In this document: positions 25,861 to 36,000 of the stretch, in pieces
Numbering within the stretch: position 1 is the first letter of the stretch
How the letters are laid out: each line of letters opens with the position of its first letter
DNA from: an uncultured Clostridia bacterium
GTDB taxonomy: Bacteria; Bacillota; Clostridia; Lachnospirales; CAG-274
DNA: 61,860 nt
Direction: 5' to 3'
Assembly: GCA_947589665.1 (NCBI GenBank)
Contig: CANQBJ010000005.1
Span: 1 to 61,860 of the forward strand
The notes under the pieces: generated by a model
The model's database searches: none
What the model was told of the DNA's origin: nothing
The model's input: only the letters and a program-made list of their open reading frames with translations
Translations under genes and position numbers: made by a program

Positions 25861-27552
25861 TTATCCGTTTATGGTAATTGTTCTGTTGTCGTTATCCCAC
25901 TGAACGCTAAGACCCAGATTTTCCGACAAGGCTCTTAGGGGTACCATTGCCCTGCTGCTCATTATCTGAGGCGCCACGTCAAGGGGAACAGTCTTTGTCT
26001 TGTCTACTACGATGGTTTTTTCGCCTATTACAAAGGATATTGTCTTATTATCCTTTACTGCCGTTGCCTGCTGTATGCCCTTTTCATCTCTCCAGAGTAC
26101 CTGGGCGCCAAGAGCCTCAAATATCTTTCTGAAGGGAACAAGGGTCCTGCTGTTTAAAATAACGGGCTTCTGGTCAAATTCTACCTTTTTGTTATTTACA
26201 TATACCATTATTTCGTCTGTATCATTCTTCGGTATGGTAAATACTGTTGTTGCCTGTGTAGTCGGTTCCGATGTGGTCTGTATCGTTGTTGCCTGTGTAG
26301 TAGGTTCTGATGTGGTCTTTTCTGCTGCTTTATCCGTATTTACAGAGGTATTTATTGCGGGAACGGCATTTCCTCCGTAATTTTTAACTATATCATATAA
26401 ATATGAATTTGCTACAAGGAATTTATATCTGAAATGTATCTCTCCCTGTATCTTACTTAAGCTGCTGTTCAGATCCAGCTGCTCCTTTATGGCTTTGCCG
26501 TTGTACCACGGACTTGATTGTCCCGCTCCGTCGCATTTGTAATCGGCAAGACCTATGTACAGCTTGCACTGTGAGTTCTTAAGGGTATCTGCCCACCACT
26601 CAGCTATAGTCTTATAGTCTGCCGTGCTGTGGCCTATTTCCCAGTATATCTGAGGCGCAATATAGTCTATCCAGCCCTCTAAAGCCCATTTCCTTGTATC
26701 GGCATAGAGCTTGTAATAGGATTCTGAGCCATTTGTATTGCTGCCCAGTTCGTTATTTTTCTTATTTGCCCATACACCCGAAGGACTTATGCCAAACTGT
26801 ATGTTGGGATCATATTTTTTTATGCTTTCACTAAGGGTCTTAATAAGACCATTTACATTTTCTCTTCTCCATTCTCCTCTGTCGGCGCCGTTTCCGTACT
26901 GTGAGTATGAAGCATCATCGCTGAAATTCTGTCCCGGATAGAAATAATCGTCAAAATGTATTCCGTCTATATCATAGTTTCTGACTATCTCCATAACACC
27001 GTCTATAACAAGCTGCTGCACCTGCGGTATAGCGGGATCAAAGTACATTTTGCCCTCATATCTTATTACCCAGTCAGGATTTTGCCTTGCAGGATTACTG
27101 AGCGCAAGAGAATTGACGCTTGTTATTTCAGGCTGATTTGTAACTCTGTAGGGATTTACCCATGCATGGAGCTTGATACCCTTGCTGTGACACTGACTTA
27201 TCCAGTATTCAAGGGGATCAAAGCCCTCTGTGGGAGCAGTGCCTTGTGAACCTGTAAGATACTGGCTCCAGGGATATAGCTCTGATTTGTAGAAAGCGTC
27301 TGCCGTAGGTCTTACCTGGAAGAATATGTCGGTGATCCCCATTTCGCCGCACTTCTCAATTATTGTATCCGCCTCTTTTTTAAGCACTGAGGCATCTGTA
27401 GTCTTGGTAGAGGGATAATCCAGATTTGATACCGTAGATACCCAGACACCCTTTAGCCTTTCCTCTGCCACGGTTTCAACGGTGTTTATATTTATTACCT
27501 GAAAAAACAGTATGACAGAAAGAATAACAGTCAAAAAACTCCTTTTAAACAC
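25861..27552 (-). CDS. Exported GHL10-family glycoside hydrolase-like protein with a copper amine oxidase N-like domain
   Basis: 563 residues; signal peptide about 1-28. Residues 32-390 match the GHL10/DUF187 TIM barrel (YngK-like): RLKGVWVSTVSNLDYPS, HAWVNPYR, DGIHFDDYFYPG and YIAPQIYW. Then a Thr-rich linker with two copies of TTSEPTTQATT (about 408-435), and residues 445-563 form a Cu_amine_oxidN1 domain (LVPFRKIFEALGAQVLWR, SRAMVPLRALSENLG). The N1 domain is common in Clostridial wall proteins and may bind the envelope. The natural substrate is not known. Two bp after rarA. Confidence 0.88.
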   Translation of the reverse strand: MFKRSFLTVILSVILFFQVININTVETVAEERLKGVWVSTVSNLDYPSTKTTDASVLKKEADTIIEKCGEMGITDIFFQVRPTADAFYKSELYPWSQYLTGSQGTAPTEGFDPLEYWISQCHSKGIKLHAWVNPYRVTNQPEITSVNSLALSNPARQNPDWVIRYEGKMYFDPAIPQVQQLVIDGVMEIVRNYDIDGIHFDDYFYPGQNFSDDASYSQYGNGADRGEWRRENVNGLIKTLSESIKKYDPNIQFGISPSGVWANKKNNELGSNTNGSESYYKLYADTRKWALEGWIDYIAPQIYWEIGHSTADYKTIAEWWADTLKNSQCKLYIGLADYKCDGAGQSSPWYNGKAIKEQLDLNSSLSKIQGEIHFRYKFLVANSYLYDIVKNYGGNAVPAINTSVNTDKAAEKTTSEPTTQATTIQTTSEPTTQATTVFTIPKNDTDEIMVYVNNKKVEFDQKPVILNSRTLVPFRKIFEALGAQVLWRDEKGIQQATAVKDNKTISFVIGEKTIVVDKTKTVPLDVAPQIMSSRAMVPLRALSENLGLSVQWDNDNRTITING

Positions 27553-27554
27553 AC

Positions 27555-28874
27555 TTATCTCTCCTTAATATATTTTAGCCAAGCCTTAAGCTTTTTTTCC
27601 TCTCCGTTGTCCGAAAGCACATAATATTTCTTTCCTACAAGCTCATCGGGAAGGTACTGCTGCTCAACGTAATTATTGGGAAAATCATGGGCATACTTAT
27701 AACCGATGCCGTGTCCCATCTTGGCAGCGCCGGGATAATGGCTGTCCTTAAGGTGATCGGGAACACTTTCCACCTTAATATTCTTCACATCCTCCATGGC
27801 ATTGTCTATAGCCATGACCGCTGAATTGCTTTTTGGCGAACAGGCTACATATGACGCTGCCTGGGCAAGATTGATCCTGCATTCGGGAAGTCCAAGATAC
27901 TCCACAGCCTGAGCTGCGGCATTTGCCACAACAAGAGCCATGGGATTGGCATTTCCCACGTCCTCTGAAGCGCATATAACAATACGTCTTGCTATGAACT
28001 TAGGGTCCTCTCCCGCATATATCATTTTGGCGAGATAGTAAACTGCCGCATCGGGATCGGAACCCCTCATACTCTTTATAAAGGCAGATATGGTATCATA
28101 GTGATTGTCCCCGTCCCTGTCATAGTTAAGGGCTCTCTTCTGTATACACTGCTCCGCCGTCCTTATATCTATATGTATACTTCCGTCTGACTCTCTGTCT
28201 GTGGTCAGAACGGCAAGCTCTATGGCATTAAGGGCTATTCTGGCATCACCGTTTGATGTATTTGCCATAAACTCAAGGGCATCCTTATCTATGCGGACAT
28301 TAAAGGAGCCCATACCTCTTTCCTTATCCGTAACAGCCCTCATTATTATTGTTTTTATATTATCAACAGTAAGAGGCTTAAGCTGAAAAATAATACTCCT
28401 TGATACAAGAGCCTTATTTACCTCAAAATAGGGATTTTCTGTAGTAGCGCCAATAAGCACCACCGTACCGTCCTCTACATAAGGCAAAAGAGTGTCCTGC
28501 TGGGTCTTGTTGAAACGGTGTATCTCGTCAATAAAAAGTATTGTCCTGCGTCCGCTGCTGCCAAGGGTATATTTTGCCCTGTCAATAGTATCTGTTATTT
28601 CCTTTTTTCCGGATGTAGTCGCGTTTATCTGCAAGAAATCACTTTTAGTCGTGTTGGCGATAACCCTTGCAAGGGTCGTCTTGCCTGTTCCCGGCGGACC
28701 GTACAGAATTATGGAAGAGAGCTTATCGGCTTTAATTGCCCTGTAAAGCAAGGTGTCCTTGCCTACTATATGCTCCTGTCCCACAAATTCATCAAGGTTT
28801 TTAGGTCTGAGCCTTGCGGCAAGAGGACTTTCACTTTTAAGTTTTTGACCTGCCTGATATTCAAATAAATCCAT
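27555..28874 (-). CDS. rarA: Replication-associated recombination ATPase RarA (MgsA)
   Basis: 439 residues, normal length. AAA+ ATPase with PLAARLRPKNLDEFVGQEHI, Walker A GPPGTGKTTLA, Walker B LFIDEIHRF and sensor GATTENPYF. The C-terminal part carries the MgsA tetramerisation region (MRGSDPDAAVYYLAKMI, YPGAAKMGHGIGYKYAHD). It acts at stalled replication forks with the clamp and SSB. Part of a run of closely spaced genes after queA (11 bp gap). Confidence 0.95.
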   Translation of the reverse strand: MDLFEYQAGQKLKSESPLAARLRPKNLDEFVGQEHIVGKDTLLYRAIKADKLSSIILYGPPGTGKTTLARVIANTTKSDFLQINATTSGKKEITDTIDRAKYTLGSSGRRTILFIDEIHRFNKTQQDTLLPYVEDGTVVLIGATTENPYFEVNKALVSRSIIFQLKPLTVDNIKTIIMRAVTDKERGMGSFNVRIDKDALEFMANTSNGDARIALNAIELAVLTTDRESDGSIHIDIRTAEQCIQKRALNYDRDGDNHYDTISAFIKSMRGSDPDAAVYYLAKMIYAGEDPKFIARRIVICASEDVGNANPMALVVANAAAQAVEYLGLPECRINLAQAASYVACSPKSNSAVMAIDNAMEDVKNIKVESVPDHLKDSHYPGAAKMGHGIGYKYAHDFPNNYVEQQYLPDELVGKKYYVLSDNGEEKKLKAWLKYIKER

Positions 28875-28885
28875 AGCATTACCTT

Positions 28886-29911
28886 CTATTTTATAAACAT
28901 AGCGTCTCCGAAGCTGAAAAATCTGTATTTCTCCTTGACTGCCTCTTTGTAGGCATTAAGCACATTTTCCCGCCCTGCCAAAGCGCTTACAAGCATTATA
29001 AGTGTTGATTCGGGCAGATGAAAATTAGTAATAAGCTTATCCACTATCCTGAATTTATATCCGGGATATATGAATATATCAGTCCAGCCGCTGCACTCTC
29101 TGACAAAGCCGTTTTCATCGGCAATGGATTCAAGCGTTCTTGTGCTTGTGGTGCCTACAGTTATAATATTTCCGCCGCTTCTTATAGTTTTGTTTATAAG
29201 CTCGGCATTTTCCTTATCTATCATATAAAATTCCGAATGCATTTTATGCTCCAGTATATTGTCTGCCTTAACGGGTCTGAACGTACCCAGACCAACATGA
29301 AGTGTAAGCCTAGCTATGTTTACGCCCTTATCCTGTATCTGCTGCAAAAGTTCAGGTGTAAAATGCAGACCAGCCGTAGGCGCTGCCGCGGAGCCCTCGT
29401 TTTTGGCATAAACCGTCTGATATCTGTTCTTGTCCTCAAGCTTTTCCTTTATATAGGGAGGAAGAGGCATTTCTCCCAGCTTATCCAATATTTCCTCGAA
29501 TATACCGTCATAGCTGAATTTAACTATTCTGTTGCCCTCGTCCACTACATCGACTATCTCACATTCCAGAAGTCCGCCGCCGAACTCAATAATATGCCCA
29601 GGCCTTGCCTTTTTACCGGGATATACAAGAGTTTCCCATGTATCGTTTTCATTCCTTTTGAGCAGAAGGACTTCAACTCTTGTGCCTGTGTCCTTTCTTG
29701 CCCCTATAAGCCTTGCGGGAAGGACCTTTGTTTCGTTTAAAACAAGGCAGTCTCCCTTTTCTATCAGATCGACTATATCTCTGAAAATCTTATGCTCGAT
29801 ACTGCCCGTTTTCTTATCCAGTACCATAAGTCTTGACGAAGAACGGTCCTTTAAAGGCGTTTGGGCAATAAGCTCTTCGGGCAGATCGAAATAAAAATCA
29901 CTCTTTAGCAT
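28886..29911 (-). CDS. queA: S-adenosylmethionine:tRNA ribosyltransferase-isomerase QueA
   Basis: 341 residues from the ATG at 29909-29911, preceded by GAGGTTATT; an ORF extending 29 codons further upstream runs into spoIID and is not supported. Signatures: [13 protein letters not shown] at the start, [13 protein letters not shown] and [11 protein letters not shown] in the middle, TTSTRTLES, and [19 protein letters not shown] near the end. It transfers the ribosyl part of SAM to preQ1 in tRNA to make epoxyqueuosine. The partner tgt lies 7 kb upstream in this window. Confidence 0.96.
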   Translation of the reverse strand: MLKSDFYFDLPEELIAQTPLKDRSSSRLMVLDKKTGSIEHKIFRDIVDLIEKGDCLVLNETKVLPARLIGARKDTGTRVEVLLLKRNENDTWETLVYPGKKARPGHIIEFGGGLLECEIVDVVDEGNRIVKFSYDGIFEEILDKLGEMPLPPYIKEKLEDKNRYQTVYAKNEGSAAAPTAGLHFTPELLQQIQDKGVNIARLTLHVGLGTFRPVKADNILEHKMHSEFYMIDKENAELINKTIRSGGNIITVGTTSTRTLESIADENGFVRECSGWTDIFIYPGYKFRIVDKLITNFHLPESTLIMLVSALAGRENVLNAYKEAVKEKYRFFSFGDAMFIK

Positions 29912-29918
29912 AATAACC

Positions 29919-31394
29919 TCACTTGATTTCAACATCCTTGTAGTAGAATTTAAGAATGTCCGTATAGCTATAGCCTTCTTCTGCCATAGCCTTGGCACCG
30001 TACTGGCTCATGCCTGCTCCGTGGCCATATCCCTTGCCCTGCAATGTAACGGTACCCGGTGTGCCTACTGTGGTAACTGCGGCAACAACAGTCTCCGAGG
30101 AATTGTTGTCCATTATAACGAACTTGTTTCCTATCTTGCCCTGCTTTCCTTCGCCGTTCTGAGCAGAAACACTTGTGTACTCCGTTGTTTTCTGACCTTC
30201 GGTGCCTATTACATATACCTTATCGCCCTCTGTCTGAGTACCGCCTATTATCCTGAAATTGCGGGACAAAAGACTTCCCTCGCTTGAGGGGTGGAAGGCT
30301 GAGCGTATAGCGTCCTTTATAATTGTTTTATTACCCTTTGAACCCTTGAAGGTAAGGGAGGATACAAGACCTTCGGGAGTATATTCCGCCGTTACCGCCA
30401 CAACATTTCCTATGCCGTAGCCGTTGGCAGCGCATATATTGGTAAGCTCCTGATATGTAAATGTTCTTGTCCATTCTCTGGATTCCTTTTCGTAGGTGTC
30501 CTTTACAGCCTTTAAATACGGGGTAGCTGAGCTCCATACATCCTCACTGTTAAATGTAGCGCCGCCGTCGCTTGAAAAATATACCGCATCTATAGGCTCA
30601 CCATTATAATACAGCTCTTTCCCCGCTGTTTCGTTCACGGCTTTCCTGCCCGACTCGCTTTCCTTCTGTGTGCCATAGTATGCCTGACAGTGAACGGTAT
30701 CGCAAAGCTCATAGCCGACGTGTCTTTCCTTGTTTTTTTCCACATATGTACCTGCTGCCACAGCCTGCGCCTTAAGAGCCTCCATAGGCCAGGATGAAGG
30801 CATCTCGGAAGTAACTACCCCATAGAGATATTTTTCCTTTTCCAATACGTTTACGGCAGTCATAACGCTGCCCTGCCTGTAAAACTCAATATCTCCCCTA
30901 TAGGTATTCTCGCCAAGGCTTATAATACCGTCCTCAGCCATTATCCTGCAAGCTGAGGAGCCGTCAACTATGAATTTATATGTACCGTTTACGGCAAAGC
31001 CCACACAGTAAGGACCTGTCTTTACAATTGGCTTGTCCAGCTTTGCGCTGTCTGCTCTCACATAGACGGTCCAGCCCTTGTCTGTAAGAGCCGTTATACA
31101 GTTTGTACCCCTGTACTCAGGCAAAAGCGCAGCAGCCTGTTCATAGGTGTCCTTATATTCCTCTGTATTATAATATGTATTTCCCACAGGCTTTATCACA
31201 TAGGCGCCTAAATTTATACTGTATTTGTTGTTATCGCCTATACCAACACGGACAGCGCTGTCGTTTACAGATATCTGCGACACATTCTTGTAGGCTCTCT
31301 CAAGACCTATGCGCACAATATCCCCGCCATATACATTGATGCTAGTCAGAAAGGATATAAAAAATATTGACAAAACCGCAAAGATCTTTTTCAT
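29919..31394 (-). CDS. spoIID: SpoIID/LytB-domain protein
   Basis: 491 residues from the ATG at 31392-31394 (AGGTGG 8 bp upstream). Signal peptide 1-22. The SpoIID/LytB domain occupies about 170-490: [29 protein letters not shown] (shown here only as start and end: YLYGVV and AAGTY), [17 protein letters not shown], and [19 protein letters not shown] with the glycan-binding His. SpoIID is a lytic transglycosylase of engulfment; longer paralogues with an N-terminal extension, like this one, also work in vegetative wall turnover, so the sporulation role is not certain. First gene of the run leading to uppP. Confidence 0.85.
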   Translation of the reverse strand: MKKIFAVLSIFFISFLTSINVYGGDIVRIGLERAYKNVSQISVNDSAVRVGIGDNNKYSINLGAYVIKPVGNTYYNTEEYKDTYEQAAALLPEYRGTNCITALTDKGWTVYVRADSAKLDKPIVKTGPYCVGFAVNGTYKFIVDGSSACRIMAEDGIISLGENTYRGDIEFYRQGSVMTAVNVLEKEKYLYGVVTSEMPSSWPMEALKAQAVAAGTYVEKNKERHVGYELCDTVHCQAYYGTQKESESGRKAVNETAGKELYYNGEPIDAVYFSSDGGATFNSEDVWSSATPYLKAVKDTYEKESREWTRTFTYQELTNICAANGYGIGNVVAVTAEYTPEGLVSSLTFKGSKGNKTIIKDAIRSAFHPSSEGSLLSRNFRIIGGTQTEGDKVYVIGTEGQKTTEYTSVSAQNGEGKQGKIGNKFVIMDNNSSETVVAAVTTVGTPGTVTLQGKGYGHGAGMSQYGAKAMAEEGYSYTDILKFYYKDVEIK

Positions 31395-31502
31395 ATGATC
31401 ACCCACCTTTGCTTAATTATATATTATTTAATTAAATTATGCTATAGTAATACACAAAACGTAATGAAAATGTTACATAATTGTTGGAATTGAAATATAA
31501 AA

Positions 31503-31792
31503 AAGAGCTGTCTTGAGACAGCTCTCAGACTGTCGAAAAAACAATATTTCGACAGTAAATATGAATTAAAATAAGGAACAGCTTGTAAAAAAGCGTCGCA
31601 GACTTTAATCCGCAGGAGGAATTCACTTCCTCCGAGGACAGGAACTTTACTTATATTTTGGCAAATATGCCAAAATATAAGTAAACACGGCTGGTTCCTC
31701 CCTTAGCTAACTGAAAGAAATGCCAAAAAGCATTTCTTTCAAGCGTGTCGATTTTATCGACACGCTAAAGAGCTGTCTTGCGACAGCTCTTA
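31503..31792. repeat. Array of six or more hairpins bounded by two near-identical palindromes
   Basis: Non-coding. It is bounded by GAGCTGTCTTGAGACAGCTC (31505-31524) and the same palindrome with one change (31769-31788). Inside are perfect hairpins at 31530-31555 (9 bp), 31615-31633 (7 bp), 31646-31685 (18 bp stem, 4-base loop), 31713-31740 (11 bp) and 31742-31766 (11 bp). The left palindrome is followed on the minus strand by six T residues, so it works as a terminator for gapA. The whole looks like a mobile or repeated intergenic element rather than a simple terminator. Confidence 0.75.
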
Positions 31793-31803
31793 TAAGCCTT
31801 GAA

Positions 31804-32811
31804 TTAGTTTAATTCAGCGAAGAACTTGATTGTTCTTACCATCTGGCTTGTGTATGAGTTTTCGTTGTCATACCATGATACAACCTGTACCTCATATAAA
31901 TCATCAGCAACCTTGTTGACCATAGTCTGAGTTGCGTCAAATAATGAACCGTAAGTGATACCGATGATATCTGATGATACGATCTCGTCCTCATTGTAGC
32001 CGAAGGAATCTGAAGCTGCAGCCTTCATAGCAGCATTGATACCCTCTACAGTGATATCATTACCCTTAACAACAGCAGTAAGGATAGTAGTTGAGCCTGT
32101 AGGAACAGGTACTCTCTGCGCAGAGCCGATAAGCTTGCCGTTAAGCTCAGGGATAACTAAACCGATAGCCTTAGCAGCGCCTGTTGAGTTAGGAACGATA
32201 TTAACTGCAGCAGCTCTTGATCTTCTTAAATCGCCCTTTCTCTGAGGACCGTCAAGTGTCATCTGATCGCCTGTGTAAGCATGGATAGTTGACATGATAC
32301 CTGCCTGAATAGGAGCATAGTCATTAAGAGCCTTAGCCATAGGAGCTAAGCAGTTAGTTGTACAGGATGCAGCTGAAATAATAGTGTCATCCTTAGTCAA
32401 TATGTTCTCGTTAACACCAAATACAACTGTTGGTAAGTCATTGCCTGCGGGAGCAGAAATAACGACCTTCTTAGCGCCTGCATTGATATGAGCGGCTGAC
32501 TTTTCCTTAGAAGTATAGAAACCTGTACACTCAAGAACAACGTCTACGTCTAACTCGCCCCAAGGAAGCTTGGAAGCGTCTGCCTCTTTGTATATCTCGA
32601 TTTCCTTGCCGTCAACAACGATAGAAGATTCCTTAGCCTCTACCTTGCCGTCAAACTTGCCCTGAGTTGAATCATACTTTAATAAGTGAGCAAGTACTCT
32701 GGGAGCAGTTAAATCGTTGATTGCAACTACTTCATAGCCGTCTGCCTTGAACATCTGTCTGAAAGCAAGTCTACCAATACGACCAAAACCATTAATAGCA
32801 ACTTTAACCAT
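31804..32811 (-). CDS. gapA: Glyceraldehyde-3-phosphate dehydrogenase, type I
   Basis: 335 residues. NAD-binding start [14 protein letters not shown], catalytic Cys in [15 protein letters not shown], the RRSRAAA phosphate loop region, and [13 protein letters not shown] at the end. Glycolytic conversion of glyceraldehyde-3-phosphate to 1,3-bisphosphoglycerate in the cytoplasm. Strong AGGAGGAAA ribosome site. Stands alone with its own promoter and is followed by the hairpin array. Confidence 0.98.
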   Translation of the reverse strand: MVKVAINGFGRIGRLAFRQMFKADGYEVVAINDLTAPRVLAHLLKYDSTQGKFDGKVEAKESSIVVDGKEIEIYKEADASKLPWGELDVDVVLECTGFYTSKEKSAAHINAGAKKVVISAPAGNDLPTVVFGVNENILTKDDTIISAASCTTNCLAPMAKALNDYAPIQAGIMSTIHAYTGDQMTLDGPQRKGDLRRSRAAAVNIVPNSTGAAKAIGLVIPELNGKLIGSAQRVPVPTGSTTILTAVVKGNDITVEGINAAMKAAASDSFGYNEDEIVSSDIIGITYGSLFDATQTMVNKVADDLYEVQVVSWYDNENSYTSQMVRTIKFFAELN

Positions 32812-32848
32812 ATTTGTTTCCTCCTAAAAAAATAAAATTTACTTTAGC

Positions 32849-32887
32849 TATTATGAATACATAATAACCTCACTGTTGACTATTATA
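32849..32887 (-). promoter_or_regulatory. gapA promoter and 5' hairpin
   Basis: Minus strand: TATAAT at 32887-32882 with a TGTGG extended element; the -35 is weak. About 9-26 bases into the transcript lies TATTATG-TATT-CATAATA (32866-32849), a hairpin that could stabilise the 5' end or be an operator. Confidence 0.5.
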
Positions 32888-32995
32888 CCACAACTTAGTC
32901 GATCTTAAAACAAATTTTAGGTAAAAATATAATATTTATTAAGTTCTAACATAAAATGGAATTGTTTTATAGTATTTTTGTAAATTATTACAAAT

Positions 32996-33028
32996 AAAGC
33001 AGTCGGATTTTAATTCTCCGACTGCTTT
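32996..33028. terminator. Bidirectional terminator after purL
   Basis: Perfect 12 bp stem AAAGCAGTCGGA/TCCGACTGCTTT with a 9-base loop. A second weaker stem (33034-33075, CAATATATAGT arms) lies between it and the purL stop. Confidence 0.8.
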
Positions 33029-33081
33029 AAATTCAATATATAGTGATAACAGACTTAATATCCAACTATATATTGTGCTTT

Positions 33082-36000
33082 TTACTTAAAATATTCAACA
33101 CCTGAAAGGAATATTTTCTGATCCTTTTCGCCGGGTACATTCTTGAAAAGACCCTTTGCATATCTTTCGGAATGACCCATTTTGCCAAACACTCTGCCAT
33201 CGGGACTTGTAATACCCTCGACTGAGTAAACAGAGCCGTTTGGATTATATCTTATATCATATGTGGGAACGCTGTGATTATCCACATACTGTGTAGCTAT
33301 CTGACCATTTTCAGCAAGAGCCTTTATAACAGTTTCGTCTGCCATAAATCTGCCCTCTCCGTGTGAAAAGGCAACTCTATGCACACTGCCTACGCTTGTA
33401 TTCCACAGCCACGGTGACTTGTTGGAGATTATCTTTGTGTCAGCAAGGCAAGAAACATGACGGCCTATGGTATTAAAGGTAAGGGTAGGAGAATTGTCCT
33501 CCATATCCCTTATCTCGCCGTAAGGCACAAGCCCAAGCTTTATAAGCGCCTGAAAGCCGTTGCATATACCAAGCATAAGTCCGTCTCTTTCCTTAAGAAG
33601 CCGCATTGTCGCATCCTTAACCTTGTGATTTCTGAATACGGCAGCTATAAACTTGCCTGAACCCTCAGGCTCATCACCTGCGGAAAATCCTCCGGGTATC
33701 ATTATTATCTGAGAGTTGTCTATCATTTTAGCCATTTTGTCTATACTCTGCTCCAGCCAATCCGTAGTAAGATTACATACCACAAAGGTATCTACTACGG
33801 CGCCTGCTCTTTCAAATGCCTTTGCCGTATCGTATTCACAGTTGCTGCCGGGGAACACTGGTATAAATACTCTCGGCGCAGCTATACCCTTGCCTGAGTG
33901 CTTTTTTATAGCTATTTCAAAAGGCTTTAATGTAAGGTCAATTTTGTCAAAGTCCTTATAATACTTTGTTGGGAAGGTCTTTTCAAGCTTTTTGAACCAA
34001 GCTCTCTTTGCCTCGTCAAGAGTTATGCTAACCCCGTTTGCCCTTATGCAGGCATCCTCCGTAGTATAGCCTATTATCTTGTAATTATAGCCCTTGAGCA
34101 TATTTTCTATATCGCCGCTGTCATAGGGTATCTCAAGTATAAATGAACCGTACTCATAATCAAATAGGTCGGTCTCGTTTATAACAGCGCCTATATCGTT
34201 GCCGAATGACATTTTGCTTACAGCAGCGGCAATTCCGCCTATGCCAATTGTGGCAGCAGATATTACCTTTCTCTCTTTTATAAGCTTTGATACCTTTTCA
34301 AAATTCTTTATAAGGTCTGTAAATACAGGCATATCATTTTTGTGATAGCTTGCAGTAAGCTTGACTATAGCGCTGTCTATAGTCTTGAACTCAGGTGATA
34401 TTATATTATCGGCATTTACAGCATCTACAGCAAAGGAAACAAGGGTAGGCGGAACATCCATATCCTTGAATGTACCCGACATACTATCCTTGCCGCCTAT
34501 GGCAGCCGTACCAAGTCTCATCTGTGCCACAAGAGCGCCTAAAAGAGCGCTGAAGGGCTTGCCCCACCTCTCAGGCTCAGTTCCCAGATGCTCAAAATAC
34601 TCCTGGAAGGTAAGACGGCATGAGCTGTAGTTACCGCCTGCGGCAACAATTTTTGCAACTGATTCCACAACGGCATAGCAAGTGCCGTGGAACGGACTCC
34701 ATTTAGCGACCTCGGGATTATAGCCAAAGCTCATAAGTGTTGCGGTATTTGTTTCTCCCTTAAGCACAGGCACCTTAGCTGCCATAGCCTCAATAGGAGT
34801 CATCTGGTTAGTGCCTCCAAAGGGCATAAGTACAGTTCCTGCGCCTATAGTTGAGTCAAAACGCTCTGCAAGTCCTTTCTGACAAGCTACATTGAGCTTT
34901 GAAAGATTGTCGAGCCATTTCTGCTTTATATCACCGTCGGCGCTTTCCTTAGCAGGCTTGTCGGCAGGTGATTTTACAAATACTTTTGAATACTGCGCTG
35001 CTCCGTTCGTATCAAGGAAATCCCTTGAAATATTTACTATATCCTTATCATTCCAGAACATTTTTAGCCGTCTGTCGTCCGTAACTGTCGCCACAACAGT
35101 TGCCTCAAGGTTTTCTCCATTGGCAAGCTCTATAAATCTGTCGGCATTCTCAGGGTCTACTACGACAGCCATTCTCTCCTGGGATTCGGATATGGCAAGC
35201 TCTGTGCCGTCAAGGCCCTCATACTTCTTAGGCACAAGATCAAGATTTATTTCAAGTCCCTCCGCAAGCTCGCCTATTGCCACGGAAACACCGCCTGCGC
35301 CAAAGTCATTGCAGCGCTTTATCATTCTGCTGACTTCCGAATTCCTGAATAATCTCTGTATTTTTCTTTCCGTAGGCGCATTACCCTTCTGCACCTCTGC
35401 GCCGCACGTAAGTATGGATTCCTCCGTATGCTCCTTTGAAGAGCCTGTTGCGCCGCCGCAGCCGTCACGTCCCGTTCTTCCGCCTGTAAGTATTATAAGA
35501 TCGCCCTTTTCGGGTCTTTCTCTTATTACATCAGACTTTCTTGCGGCAGCAATTACAGCGCCTATTTCCATTCTCTTGGTAACATAGCCCTCGTCATAAA
35601 TCTCCGTGACCTGTCCCGTTGCAAGACCTATCTGATTACCGTAGGAACTGTAGCCCTGGGCTGCAGAGCGTACAAGCTTGGACTGAGGCAGCTTGCCGGG
35701 AAGCGCAGCGCTTACAGGGACCGTAGGGTCGCCTGCGCCCGTAACTCTCATAGCCTGATATACATAGCTCCTTCCTGACAGCGGATCTCTTATACAGCCG
35801 CCTATACAGGTAGCGGCGCCGCCAAAAGGCTCTATTTCCGTAGGGTGGTTGTGGGTCTCATTCTTAAACATAATGAGGTAATCCTCATACTTGCCGTCAA
35901 TATCCACAGGCACAACGATACTGCAGGCATTTATTTCCTCTGACTCGTCAAAATTATCAAGCTTACCCTGTTTCTTAAGGGCTCTCATACCTATAACGGC

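Noticed and set aside
29018..29740. 240-codon open frame on the plus strand
   Set aside because: Antisense to queA, which has all family motifs; no start signals.
29912..29998. N-terminal extension of QueA by 29 residues
   Set aside because: It overlaps spoIID, lacks a ribosome site and is not part of the QueA family; the internal ATG has GAGG upstream.
31503..31792. Simple tandem terminators of gapA
   Set aside because: Only the outer palindrome has a T-tract; the number and perfection of inner stems need another explanation.
34539..34727. Minus-strand 62-codon frame inside purL
   Set aside because: Out-of-frame shadow of purL without start signals.
34892..35587. 231-codon Ser-rich open frame on the plus strand
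   Set aside because: Antisense shadow of purL; Ser/Pro bias comes from reading the reverse of Glu/Gly codons.
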